Assembly (NCBI GenBank): GCA_047967505.1
Contig: CM106540.1
From: Dipteris shenzhenensis
Taxonomy: Eukaryota; Polypodiophyta; Polypodiopsida; Gleicheniales
Reading direction: 5' to 3' (one strand)
Length of the DNA stretch: 64,000 bases
Shown piece after piece: positions 54,500 to 64,000 of the stretch (positions are counted from its first letter, which is position 1; the number at the start of each line of letters is the position of its first letter). The position numbers and the translations under genes are program-made. The notes under the pieces were generated by a model. The model was not told the origin of the DNA and ran no database searches. It saw only the letters and a program-made list of their open reading frames with translations.

Positions 54500-57400
54500 C
54501 TATATCATCATCGTACGTTCACCTAAAAGTATTTGATCATCTTCTTCAATAAAGCTTAAGTGTGGTGATTCTTGATGATTGTTGTCTTCTTCCTCAATAT
54601 CATGATCTCCATCCTCCTCCCGTGCGATGTCATTATGCGCATCTTCCTCTTGGCTCATATGGTGATCTACATCTTCTTTGCTAGATTCATCAATTGGATC
54701 CGGCATTGGTAATGGCATCTCCATATCCACATCTCGATCTTCAAAAATTTGCTTACTTCATGGTGCAACTTGGATCACATACCACCATCTTGGATCAGAA
54801 CGATCCGGATGAAAAACCACCTATATTGAAGATGGGTGCCAAATGTCGTCAATTATATATATGAAATTATGCTCAAGTACATGTATCAATGGACTTTAAA
54901 AACGAAAGCTTCAACTAATTAAATCATTAGTATGCACCTGCTCACAGTGCTCGGGAAGAACAAAAGTATCACTTTCATCGGTCCAATGTTTGGTGCAGTC
55001 TATTGCAAAGAGACCGCTACTATCTTTTCTCACTGTCGCATGGGGACCGTTGTAAGTAGTTCTAAACCATTTTACATCAAGAATGAAAATAGTAAATCGT
55101 CTGAAATCAATTTCATAGATGTCGCGTATGGTTCCACAATAATCCAACTGTAAGGAGAGAAGATTGGTATCTGAAGCACTTGCTCGGCTATCTTGTGTGA
55201 AGTTAGCCATGACTCCACAATCATACGTGACTCTCTTTGAATCGATGCGTTTCACGCGAAAATGTCATCCATATGACCGTAATGCACTGTACTTTTTGTA
55301 CTATAAAAGAGCATCATTAAAACAATGAAGATGCATCTATTTTATAGCATATATTGCCACAAATAATTACTTAATTACGTCAAGAGGTAAGAAACTTACA
55401 TGCACCATACATCCAGATGATAACTCTCGCTTGTGCTCGTTTATTATCTCTCCATCACGTTCGGCTTTACATAGAGCCAGTTGTAGCCAATCAAGTGACA
55501 TGTGAGTAGGGAAAAGAGCCAGATCCCATGGATATGGTTGTGATCGCCTGTACATTACTCTGAATCTCGTCCTTGCATTTATTCTTTCTGCTTTGGCCAC
55601 TTCATATCTCTCAATCCACTTCTGCATCTCAAGGCTATTGAGGATACAAAACTTATTGAATTTCTCCATTTGCTCTTCGCTCATCTTTCTTTCAATCCCT
55701 TTTCCTTGGGGAACCTCGCCAACGATGCGATCATCATCCTTGTTGTGCCAAGCTTGCGGCATATCAGGATCTGTGGATGCAAGAAACTCTATGATATATA
55801 CTAATGACTCCTGCACAAGCCATCCCTCTGCCATGCTTGCTTCTGGTCTTGCTCTTTGTCTTACAAACCCCTTTAAAGTTTTCATAAACCGCTCGAGAAA
55901 AAACATCCATCGACTATGAACGGTACCTGCTATAGCCACCTCATCAACTATGTGCACAAGCAAGTGGACTTGAGTTGTCATAATGCTCGAGGGAAAGTGC
56001 TTCTCAAGCAAGCATACGGCTTCGATGGATTCCACCCTAGCCTTCTCGATGCTCGATATAGAGATCTCTTTTTGAAATATCCACCTATTTCACATGTCCA
56101 TGCATATGTAAGATATTTGAGATATCCACCTATTTCACATGTCCATGAAGAAAATACATAATGCGATTTGATAGAAAGCATACCTCACAATACCACAGAT
56201 CTTGAATATAGCATTTCTAACATCTTCTTGTAAGCACCCTTTTATTGTAATTGGGAGGATGAACTATCAAAGCAACAATGAAGTCATGTCAACAATATAG
56301 CATAATAATAATTACGCTAATGCATCATGATTATCAGTACACTAATTCTACTTAGAATACCTGTAAGACCTTGTGCCAATCATGGGACTTGAGCCCACTA
56401 AGCTTATTGTCCTTTGAAAATGCTCCTTTCAAGCAACGCATGTATCCTATCAGTGTTTGAAAAGAGGCAATGTCTGCCTTGACCGCTGCCTCCTCCCTCG
56501 TAGAGAGGATCCACGTTGCTTTCGGGAGGACAACTTTTCCCAAAGCATGCACTTGGGGCCACAAACGAGACATCCTATTCATAGCACGCAAGTCTTTTCG
56601 CACTCCTCTCGAGTCCTTGGAACCAACCAAGTGTGCCCAAATAGTAGCCCCCACATTCTTGAAGATATGCATGGGATCCAAGAGATGATTGATTTGTAAC
56701 TGACCCGAAGAGGACCCCAATAAGGAAGCTCGTGAAAGATCGATAGCCTCTTCATACCAGGAGGAGGTTCCCCTCCATTCGCCCTCCAAGCTTGAATCCA
56801 GTCACTTGCCTTCAAATATGATGGTGGTGGATCAAGCTGACCTCCACGTGCGAGATGGTCGAGCAGAAGGTATCGAGCATGATCTTCATAAACATTTTTC
56901 CTCATATGTTTGGAGTAGCGTGCAAGCGATTTCAGAGCCGGTCCACAAACAGGACAAGCATGGTACCCACTTGTAACAAGTCCTGCACGTGTGCATGAAT
57001 GTGTTAGTATAAGACATGCGTGCAAAAGAGAGTCAAATAGGCATAATCCCTCATTGTACATGTAAAGACACAACCACGTACCTGCGCACTCTCCATATCC
57101 TGGGTAGTCATGCATGGTCCACATCAAGATACCCCTGACCAAATATCATTGGTATGTCTAGGAGCTCTGGAAATATCAAAGACCGGCACTCCTCTCCATA
57201 ATATCTGTAACTCCTCTATCAAAGGTGCCATGTACACGTCCATGTTTTTTGCCTTGTACTTTCCTGGCACAAGTAGTGCAAGCATGAGGTGTCCCTTTTT
57301 TATTGTTAGCCATGGTGGGATATTGTAATTCACCACGACTATGGGCCATGTCAACCAAGATGTCGAGCGTAACCCGAAAGGATTCACGCCATCCATGGCT

Positions 57401-57826
57401 AGCCCAAGATGTAAGTTGTGTGGCTCCCTCGCGAAGTCCGGCCACTGATTATCTATGTGCTTCCAAGCTGCACAATCTACAAGAATCCTCAATGTGTCAT
57501 CAGTGGACCGATGAGATGCATGCCATGTCATCAACTCCGCTATGGATTTGCATCGGAACATGTGTTGTATTATTTCCTGGTATACAATAAGATTGCGAAC
57601 TTAAATAGCTTTGACTTACCGATGGTCCATCAACATGTGCAACACCAACGGGGGGTACTGGTTCCGGCTCCTCCCCATACATCCGCAAGTGGCACAGGAT
57701 AATATGACGTTGATGTCGTACTTCTCGCTTGCAATGAGTGCAATGACAGTATAACCTCTCCGTAAGCCACTTCATGCTCCCGGGCGTTGGCGCATCATCG
57801 GACGAGCTTCCACTCGTCCCTTCCAT
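54500..57826 (-). pseudogene. CACTA (En/Spm) TNP2-like transposase
   Basis: Exons by splice consensus: 57,826-57,620 (MEGTSGSSSDDAPTPGSMKW, DNA-binding head with CTHCKREVRH), 57,576-57,082, 56,982-56,361, about 56,239-56,184, about 56,069-55,400, then about 55,310-54,930 and 54,830-54,500. Exon 2 holds the TNP2 core (LHLGLAMDGVNPFGLRSTS, IPPWLTIKKGHLMLALLVPG, MDVYMAPLIEELQILW, MHDYPGYGECAG) and joins exon 3 in frame (GLVTSGYHACPVCGPALKSL). Later exons carry DUF4218 (TTQVHLLVHIVDEVAIAGTV, SRWMFFLERFMKTLKGFVRQ) and DUF4216 (SLQLDYCGTIRDIYEIDF) and an acidic tail. Defects: frameshift near 56,765, TGA in SYG-x-HFRVK near 55,262, and TGA near 54,763. The protein would cut CACTA termini. It is divergent to the gene at 61,275. 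Confidence 0.93.
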
Positions 57827-57929
57827 CTACACTTATAAAATCACAACATAAGCATGAAGAAGAGATATAACAGTTATAAAATAGCATGTTTGAGCTTCTT
57901 TTGATGTTACAACAAAAAGTGACTGTAAG

Positions 57930-58010
57930 CGTCGCTATATAGTGACGTTTTTAATTAAAAACATCGCTATATAGCGACGGATAAGCGTCGCTATATAGCG
58001 ACGCTGTGGG
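57930..58010. promoter_or_regulatory. Palindromic GTCGCTATATAGCGAC repeats between divergent CACTA genes
   Basis: Three copies of a near-perfect palindrome (cgtcgctatatagtgacg, atcgctatatagcgacg, cgtcgctatatagcgacg) in 80 bp, about 100 bp upstream of the TNP2 start. Subterminal or promoter-proximal repeats of this type are binding sites for CACTA accessory proteins; the embedded TATATAG could also serve as a core promoter. Confidence 0.65.
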
Positions 58011-58849
58011 TTAAAACCCAAAACTCTAATCGCGTGGCGTTTTCTTCATCCTATTCCCTAATCTCTCAAGTAAGCAAGCCAATATCTCCTCCCACCTATT
58101 TTCGACGACCTCCCACCTATTTCAAGCAACCTCCTTCTCTATTTTCCACTCCTCGCCCTTCTCCTAGCTCTTGTACTCCCTCTCTACCCTTTTCCCTCTT
58201 TGGTTTCTTGAAAGGAAGTTCTTCAAGAGGTGAGTTTCTTTCAACAATGTAGGTTGTTTGTTTGTTAGCTTTAGTTTTGTGAGTGTTTCTTCTTGTATTG
58301 CTAAACCTGTAAACTAGTTTTCATGCTTGTTTTGAAAGGATTGAAACAAAAAACGAGATTTCAAGAAAGAAAGAAGACTCACCTCTTTTTTCTGTATTCT
58401 CTTCCTTCTCTTTCTCCTTGTCTCCTTAATCTCCTCCTTTCCTGGTCTCCTGAATCTCCTCCCTTCAAGAAGTTGCTTTTGTAATCTCCTCCTTCCACTA
58501 ACATCTTATTTGAAAAAATGGATTGGTTTCTCTCTTTTGTAGGGCCAGTCCACTACACCGAGCGGGACATACTATTTCAGGTAAGTGCTTCCTCTTTTTT
58601 CCATTTATTATTTTTATTATTTGCATTGGTCTGCAGCTAGCGCCTTAAGCGCTAGCTGCAGTGATGGGCGTAGGAACCCTCTCTTCCCCTCAAACTCTTT
58701 CCTTCTTCCCCCTTCTCTTATTCTCTTTTTTCCCCCTTCTCTTTTTTCCCTCTTCTCTTATTCTCTCTTTCCCCCTTCTCTATTTCCCCCTTCTCTCTTT
58801 TCCCTTCTCTCTTTCCTTTCCCTCTTATTCTCTATTTTCGCATAGCATG
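58011..58849 (+). other. Leader of the plus-strand CACTA gene
   Basis: Pyrimidine-rich, with a 72-codon Ser/Pro-rich frame at 58,034-58,252 that is probably leader rather than protein. A donor-like cag|gtaagtgc at 58,578-58,588 would open an intron running through the minisatellite to the acceptor tatgttag at about 61,271. Confidence 0.45.
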
Positions 58850-61090
58850 AGAGCATGAGCATATGCGGAAATAGAGAATGAGAGAAGCTTCTCTCTTTCT
58901 CTATTTCCACATAAGCTCATGCATAATCTTATGCTTATGCTTATGCTTCTCTCATTCCCCCTTCTCTCATTCTTATTTCCGCATAAGCATAAGCATAAGC
59001 TCATGCTCATGCTTAAGCATAAGCATAAGCATAAGCTCATGCTTATGCTCATGCTTATGCTCATGAGCTTATGCTTAAGTTTCCCCCTTCTCTCATTCTC
59101 TATTTCCGCATAAGCTCATGCATAAGCATAAGCAAATAAGCTCATGCTTATGCTTATGCATTTGCTTATGCTTATGCATGAGCTTATGCAGAAATAGAGA
59201 ATGAGAGAAGCATAAGCTCATGCTTATGCTTCTCTCATTCTCTATTTCTGCATAAGCTCATTCTCTATTTCCGCATAAGCTCATGCTTATGCTTCTCTCT
59301 TTCCCCCTTCTCTATTTCCCCCTTCTCTCATTCTCTATTTCCGCATAAGCTTATGCTTATGCTTCTCTCATTCCCCCTTCTCTATTTCCCCCTTCTCTCA
59401 TTCTCTATTTCTGCATAAGCTCATGCTCATGCATGAGCATAAGCTCATGCTTATGCTCATGCATGAGCATGAGCTTATGCTTAAGTTTCCCCCTTCTCTC
59501 ATTCTCTATTTCCGCATAAGCTCATGCATAAGCATAAGCTCATGCTTATGCTTATGCATGAGCTTATGCGGAAATAGAGAATGAGAGAAGCATAAGCTCA
59601 TTCTCTATTTCCGCATAAGCTCATTCTCTATTTCCGCATAAGCTCATGCTTATGCTTCTCTCTTTCCCCCTTCTCTATTTCCCCCTTCTCTCATTCTCTA
59701 TTTCCGCACAAGCTTATGCTTATGCTTCTCTCATTCCCCCTTCTCTATTTCCCCCTTCTCTCATTCTCTATTTCCGCATAAGCTCATGCTCATGCATGAG
59801 CATGAGCTTATGCTTAAGTTTCCCCCTTCTCTCATTCTCTATTTCCGCATAAGCTCATTCTCTATTTCTGCATAAGCTCATGCTTATGCTTCTCTCTTTC
59901 CCCCTTCTCTATTTCCCCCTTCTCTCATTCTCTATTTCCACATAAGCTTATGCTTATGCTTCTCTCATTCCCCCTTCTCTATTTCCCCCTTCTCTCATTC
60001 TCTATTTCCGCATAAGCTTATGCTCATGCATGAGCATGAGCTTATGCTTAAGTTTCCGCCTTCTCTCATTCTCTATTTCCGCATAATGAGCTTAAGCATA
60101 AGCATGAGCTTATGCTTATGCTTATGCTTAAGCATAAGCATAAGCATAAGCTCATGCTTATGCTTATGCATGAGCTTATGCGGAAATAGAGAATGAGAGA
60201 AGCATAAGCTCATGCTTATGCTTCTCTCATTCTCTATTTTCGCATAAGCTCATTCTCTATTTCCGCATAAGCTCATGCTTATGCTTCTCTCTTTCCCCCT
60301 TCTGATTCTCTATTTCCCCCCTTCTCATTCTCTCTTTCCCCCTTCTCTCATTCTCTATTTCCGCATAAGCTCATGCTTATGCTTCTCTCTTTCCCTCTTC
60401 TCTATTTCCCCCTTCTCATGCTTATGCTTCTCTCTTTCCCCCTTCTCATTCTCTATTTCCACATAAGCTCTCATAAGCATAAGCTCATGCTTATGCTTAT
60501 GCATGAGCTTATGCGGAAATAGAGAATGAGAGAAGCATAAGCTCATGCTTATGCTCATGCTCTTATGGTCATCCTTATGCTTCTCTCTTTCCCCCTTCTC
60601 TCATTCTCTATTTCCGCATAAGCTCATGCTTATGCTTCTCTCTTTCCCTCTTCTCTATTTCCCCCTTCTCTCATTCTCTATTTCCACATAAGCTCATGCT
60701 TATGCTTCTCTCTTTCCCCCTTCTCTATTTCCCCCTTCTCTCATTCTCTATTTCCGCATAAGCTTATGCTTATGCATGAGCTTATGCGGAAATAGAGAAT
60801 GAGAGAAGCATAAGCTCATGCTTATGCTTCTCTCATTCTCTATTTCCACATAAGCTCATTCTCTATTTCCGCATAAGCTCATGCTTATGCTTCTCTCATT
60901 TTCTATTTCCGCATAAGCTCATTCTCTATTTCCGCATAAGCTCATGCTTATGCTTCTCTCTTTCCCTCTTCTCTATTTCCCCCTTCTCTCATTCTCTATT
61001 TCCGCATAAGCTCATGCTTATGCTTCTCTCTTTCCCCCTTCTCTATTTCCCCCTTCTCTCATTCTCTATTTCCGCATAAGCATAAGCATG
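58850..61090. repeat. 2.2-kb minisatellite with units in both orientations
   Basis: Units of roughly 60-100 bp combine gcataagctcatgcttatgc (itself a hairpin), ttctctctttcccccttctc and tattctctatttccgcataa. At several places (near 59,185, 59,560, 60,180, 60,510 and 60,785) a unit appears reversed, as gcggaaatagagaatgagag. It can therefore fold into long snap-back structures. Met-Leu-Ser-rich frames across it are artefacts. It lies in the probable first intron of the Transposase_24-like gene. Confidence 0.95.
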
Positions 61091-61274
61091 AGCTTATTCT
61101 CTCTAACTCTTATTCTCTATTTCCCTCTTCTTCCTCTTCTCTTTCCTTTCCCTCTTCTTTTCTTTCCCTCTTCTTTCCCTCTTCTTTCCTTTCCCTCTTC
61201 TTTCTTCTTGCCTATGCCTATGCTTATGTTTGTTTTTTTGTTTTTTGTTTTCGTGTTTGTGTCTATGTTAGACA

Positions 61275-62831
61275 TGGGATCACGTCGCTCATTCGATGAG
61301 TACGGACAGCCTCGCAGGAGAAGAGCTCATGATCTTTATGCTCTAGTGGACTTTGATTCCTCTCAGGCGACTACCCCGAGGACTACCCCTGGTCCGACTC
61401 CTCTCAGACCTAGCACTACGACTACCCCTGGTCCGACTCCTCTTCCACGTAGCACTGCGACTACCCCTCAGGGAACTCCTTTGCTAGCCGCGCATGGCTT
61501 TGTCGAGAGTCCCGACGAGTTTGTAGCGTAGATGAGCAATGAGGAGGCAGTGAGATTCTTCTCTCTGCTATCTCAGAGGACCTCAGCAATTCCCTCCCCT
61601 ACACTGACGGGTGGACGTACTGCCTAGCCATCCCCTCGTGCCCCTTCGACTGCGAGGTCATCACCTGCGCATGCCTCTCGCAAGGGAAGGAAGAGTAGGA
61701 CGGGCAGCTCATGTTGTGCTGACGCGGAGATGTAGACGAGTCAGCACACTCACGCTCCTTTAGGTCTCCACTTGGTCCGGAGACACAGTATCAGTCAGGT
61801 CCCTTTCCCTCTCCTACTCCCACTACTACTCCTCGCTCTAGAAGCGCTCGCGCAGCTTCCACTCCTTCTGACTCTGCTACCGTCAGTCCTCCTTACTCAT
61901 CAGGGGATCTCTCCTATCAAATCACAGCTGTCGGAGAGATAATAGAAGATAGAAAGGGCAAAGCAGTGATGGCCGCCATGAGGAGGTTGATGAGTCATCA
62001 CTTCAAGAGCAGCATAAATACTGATTGGTGGTATCAAGATGCCCAAAAGAAGCAGGCGGTCATCGATGAGTTAAAACAAAGATATTCTAATCCGCCAAAT
62101 GTGGAGTTTAATGATGATTATATGCGAGAGCGCATGGGTTTGGTCTTGAAGCATCGTAGATCAATCTTGCGTACTTCCATCACAAAGGGGTTGGCTAAAC
62201 CCAGCTGGGCAGACAAAGCTGATTGGAAGTACTTCAAGAAGCAACATAGGGACCATCCTGAATTGTTCGAGGGTCAGAGGAGGGCTGCGAAGAGAAGGCT
62301 GGACGTCGTAGGTACTTCGCACTTTGGTGCAGGCGGATGGTATGCGTTCGAGGCAACCGTGGTAAGTATACTTCTTCTCATTTAATGTATTGTTCTATTT
62401 GTTTTACTACATATTACATGTATGCACTTTAGCTAACTCTAACTCTCGTAAATTGGATCCACAGCAAGCTACGATAGGTCGTCTTCCTACAGATGCAGAG
62501 ACGCGATGCGCATTTTGGGTGGATAGGAACAAAGCTGTGGTTCATTGAGCAAGAGGCAATGGGAGCAACGATCAATTGGGCTGAGGTGGCTGCTCGCACA
62601 GTATAAGTTTACTCCTACTTGTAATCTCACTTTTTAATTTAAGTTCCAATCTAATTTTCGATTTATATGGTTCACTCTTAGGGTCAAAGCTCAAGCGTCC
62701 CATCATCGGAGGCGAGCGATCAACAGGGCCAAGGATCAGACACAGGTGGCGAGGACGAGGGAGAAGACACAGGTGACGAGGACCAAGGAACAGGCCAACA
62801 AGACGAGGATGATTCGAATTCGGATGAGTAG
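61275..62831 (+). pseudogene. Transposase_24-like second CACTA gene
   Basis: After an acceptor at about 61,271 the ATG at 61,275 opens MGSRRSFDEYGQPRRRRAHD and a TTPGPTPLPRSTATTPQG linker. Four TAG stops (about 61,529, 61,624, 61,697 and 61,733 region) and a frameshift follow. The domain at 61,966-62,359 reads MRRLMSHHFKSSINTDWW, RERMGLVLKHRRSILRTSIT and KPSWADKADWKYFKKQHRDH, typical of plant Transposase_24 / Ptta proteins. Introns: donor ACCGTG|GTAAG at 62,360, acceptor at about 62,464; exon QATIGRLPTDAETRCAFWVD; donor near 62,599; acceptor at about 62,681; last exon acidic (SGGEDEGEDTGDEDQ-like) to TAG 62,831. It probably binds subterminal repeats for the TNP2 partner. Confidence 0.8.
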
Positions 62832-62867
62832 TAGTGGTAGTAGCATTTTGTATATCCGCTCGTTTGA

Positions 62868-63190
62868 GCAATAACACACCTAGGACAGTTTTCTTTTATG
62901 CTTGTGCATGACACTAAGGCAAACACAGAGTTTAATGCTTGGTCAACCATGCAAATCATATCTGATGGGCATAATACTTTGGACAAGAATCTATTCACGT
63001 GTTATTAACCTACATGCAAAGTGGCATGCCAATCCCATAAGTACTTGTTTGGATAACATAGCTGGTAGTACGTTTTTGGACGGTGGTGCATAACACTAGG
63101 AGGAAAACGATTTATAATGTGTGATCAAGCATGCAAATTATATCTGATGGACACAATACTTTGCACACATCTCAACCTAGATGTTATTGA
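62868..63190 (-). repeat. 182-bp satellite, block 3, reversed
   Basis: The reverse complement matches 29,443-29,785 along its whole length, spanning the B and D monomers in the same order (bcattaaactctg region included). It is the only reversed satellite in the window and abuts the right inverted-repeat arm. Confidence 0.95.
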
Positions 63191-63194
63191 CTTG

Positions 63195-63818
63195 TTACTC
63201 TTAAAAAAGAAAAAGCATCGGAAAGATTTCTTACTCCTATACTATTGTCGGTAAGAGATCTTGGGAAAGAGAATGCCGTGCATTTTTGGTGAGGAAAGGA
63301 TGAAAGAATGTTTAGGAGAATGTAGGGTTTTTTTGTTTAAGAGAATGTCGGCTCTTTTGTTTGTAGTTTAAATTCAAATCCTCCCGTACTTTTAGTTTAT
63401 ATTTCAAATTTGAATCTCCCGGGAAAATTTTCTCCTAAACTCTCTAGAAATTTTAATCTTCTCATTTCTATTCTCGCTTTCCTCACCTCTTCTTTTCCTA
63501 ATCTCTTCCTCCCCTAATTCATCATCATCAACATCGCCGATCCTAACAGGTAGAGATTTTACTCTCTCCTCCCCTTTCCTCCCACCGCCTTAATCCCCTT
63601 ATCCATTTCTTTCCCACCTTTAATCCCCACCCCTTAATCTCCCAATCACCCTCAAACTTACATCGACTCTCCAAACTTCTGTCACTCTATCCGAATCTTC
63701 ATTTGCAATGCAACGGAAGAGAGGGGATGGGATGACAGAAAAGGGATGGGCATCAAAAGAGAGGCGACGGGATGAGGGAAGGTTCACTACCCCTCCCCTT
63801 ATTCCCTGGCAGCCACGG
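63195..63818 (-). repeat. Right arm of the ~0.62-kb inverted repeat
   Basis: Reverse complement of 2,385-3,033. It ends in ccccttattccctggcagcc near 63,795-63,818, equivalent to half of the palindromes at 2,315-2,400. Open frames inside it on the minus strand mirror those of the left arm. Confidence 0.9.
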
Positions 63819-64000
63819 CCCATCACTCTAGAGCTAATAAAATGTACATTAGAAGTAAGGGCAGTGTCAATAAACACTTTGCTAGCAAAATGGCCAAGTG
63901 TACCTACTTACAAGCAGCCTGAACATACAACCAATTGATGTTTCAAATGACTTGTGAAGCTTACAAAAGAAGAAGCCAATTTTGTGGAGGTAGAGTTCAA
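63819..64000. other. Window edge, no recognised feature
   Basis: A short plus frame is open near the edge (VNKHFASKMAKCTYLQ-like) but too short to assign. Confidence 0.3.

Noticed and set aside
58585-61110. Met/Leu/Ser-rich ORFs in the minisatellite
   Set aside because: Frames through repeats of ttctctctttccccc and catgcttatg; no independent evidence.
63783-63788. CACTA and TAGTG strings at the outer arms (63,783 and 2,397) as transposon termini
   Set aside because: They face the wrong way relative to the enclosed region and lie inside the inverted repeat rather than at its edge.
1-64000. tRNA, rRNA or other structural RNA genes
   Set aside because: None could be recognised by eye; the tRNA-like matches are only retrotransposon primer sites.

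Overview
This is a repeat-dominated stretch of a land-plant nuclear genome. Spliced, intron-bearing transposases, LTR retrotransposons primed by initiator tRNA-Met, a CACTA (En/Spm) element, and fragments of plant genes (PPR-DYW, RING-H2, UDP-rhamnose synthase, dirigent) all point to a vascular plant. The wording of the PPR/DYW fragments reminds me of fern PPR genes, but the species is an inference. No intact host gene is obvious; nearly every coding region carries stops or frameshifts. Most ORFs of 60-150 residues in the window are meaningless readings of simple repeats or antisense shadows.

Layout. 1-2,240: AT-rich DNA with a 1.25-kb alternating purine-pyrimidine microsatellite. 2,385-3,033: left arm of a ~0.62-kb inverted repeat whose partner is at 63,195-63,818. 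4,398-6,220: a very regular 182-bp satellite. 6,221-28,412: a ~22-kb block sitting in register inside that satellite. It holds a broken Helitron-like Rep/helicase gene on the minus strand, a GIY-YIG nuclease gene just downstream of it, a nested 4.9-kb Copia element with perfect 5-bp target duplication, and a region of duplicated segments plus scrambled PPR, Copia, Gypsy and RING-H2 fragments. 28,418-30,243: satellite again. 30,244-37,024: a second Copia element with three LTR copies, clean target duplication in the satellite, and an internal pol segment relocated in reverse orientation into its own middle LTR. 37,025-37,165: last direct satellite piece.

37,166-43,076 holds an unusual DNA transposon with a DUF7869-like transposase and a convergent second gene; a deletion derivative of it lies at 52,197-53,845. 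Its left copy carries a 237-bp MITE with perfect terminal repeats and 8-bp target duplication, proven by the empty site in the other copy. 43,490-46,935 is a foldback-like structure of palindromic tandem repeats whose core has captured a UDP-rhamnose synthase fragment. 50,461-50,989 is a dirigent-protein gene with at least one frameshift. 54,193-62,831 is a CACTA-type element with a TNP2-like gene (minus) and a Transposase_24-like gene (plus), divergently arranged around a 2.2-kb minisatellite. 62,868-63,190 is the satellite in reverse orientation, joined to the right inverted-repeat arm.

Functionally the window is a record of nested transposition into a satellite array followed by decay. Many stops are CAG to TAG or CGA to TGA, as expected from cytosine methylation in plant heterochromatin. 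The least familiar items are the GIY-YIG gene beside the Helitron helicase, the trimeric higher-order order of the satellite, and the Copia segment inverted into its own LTR.
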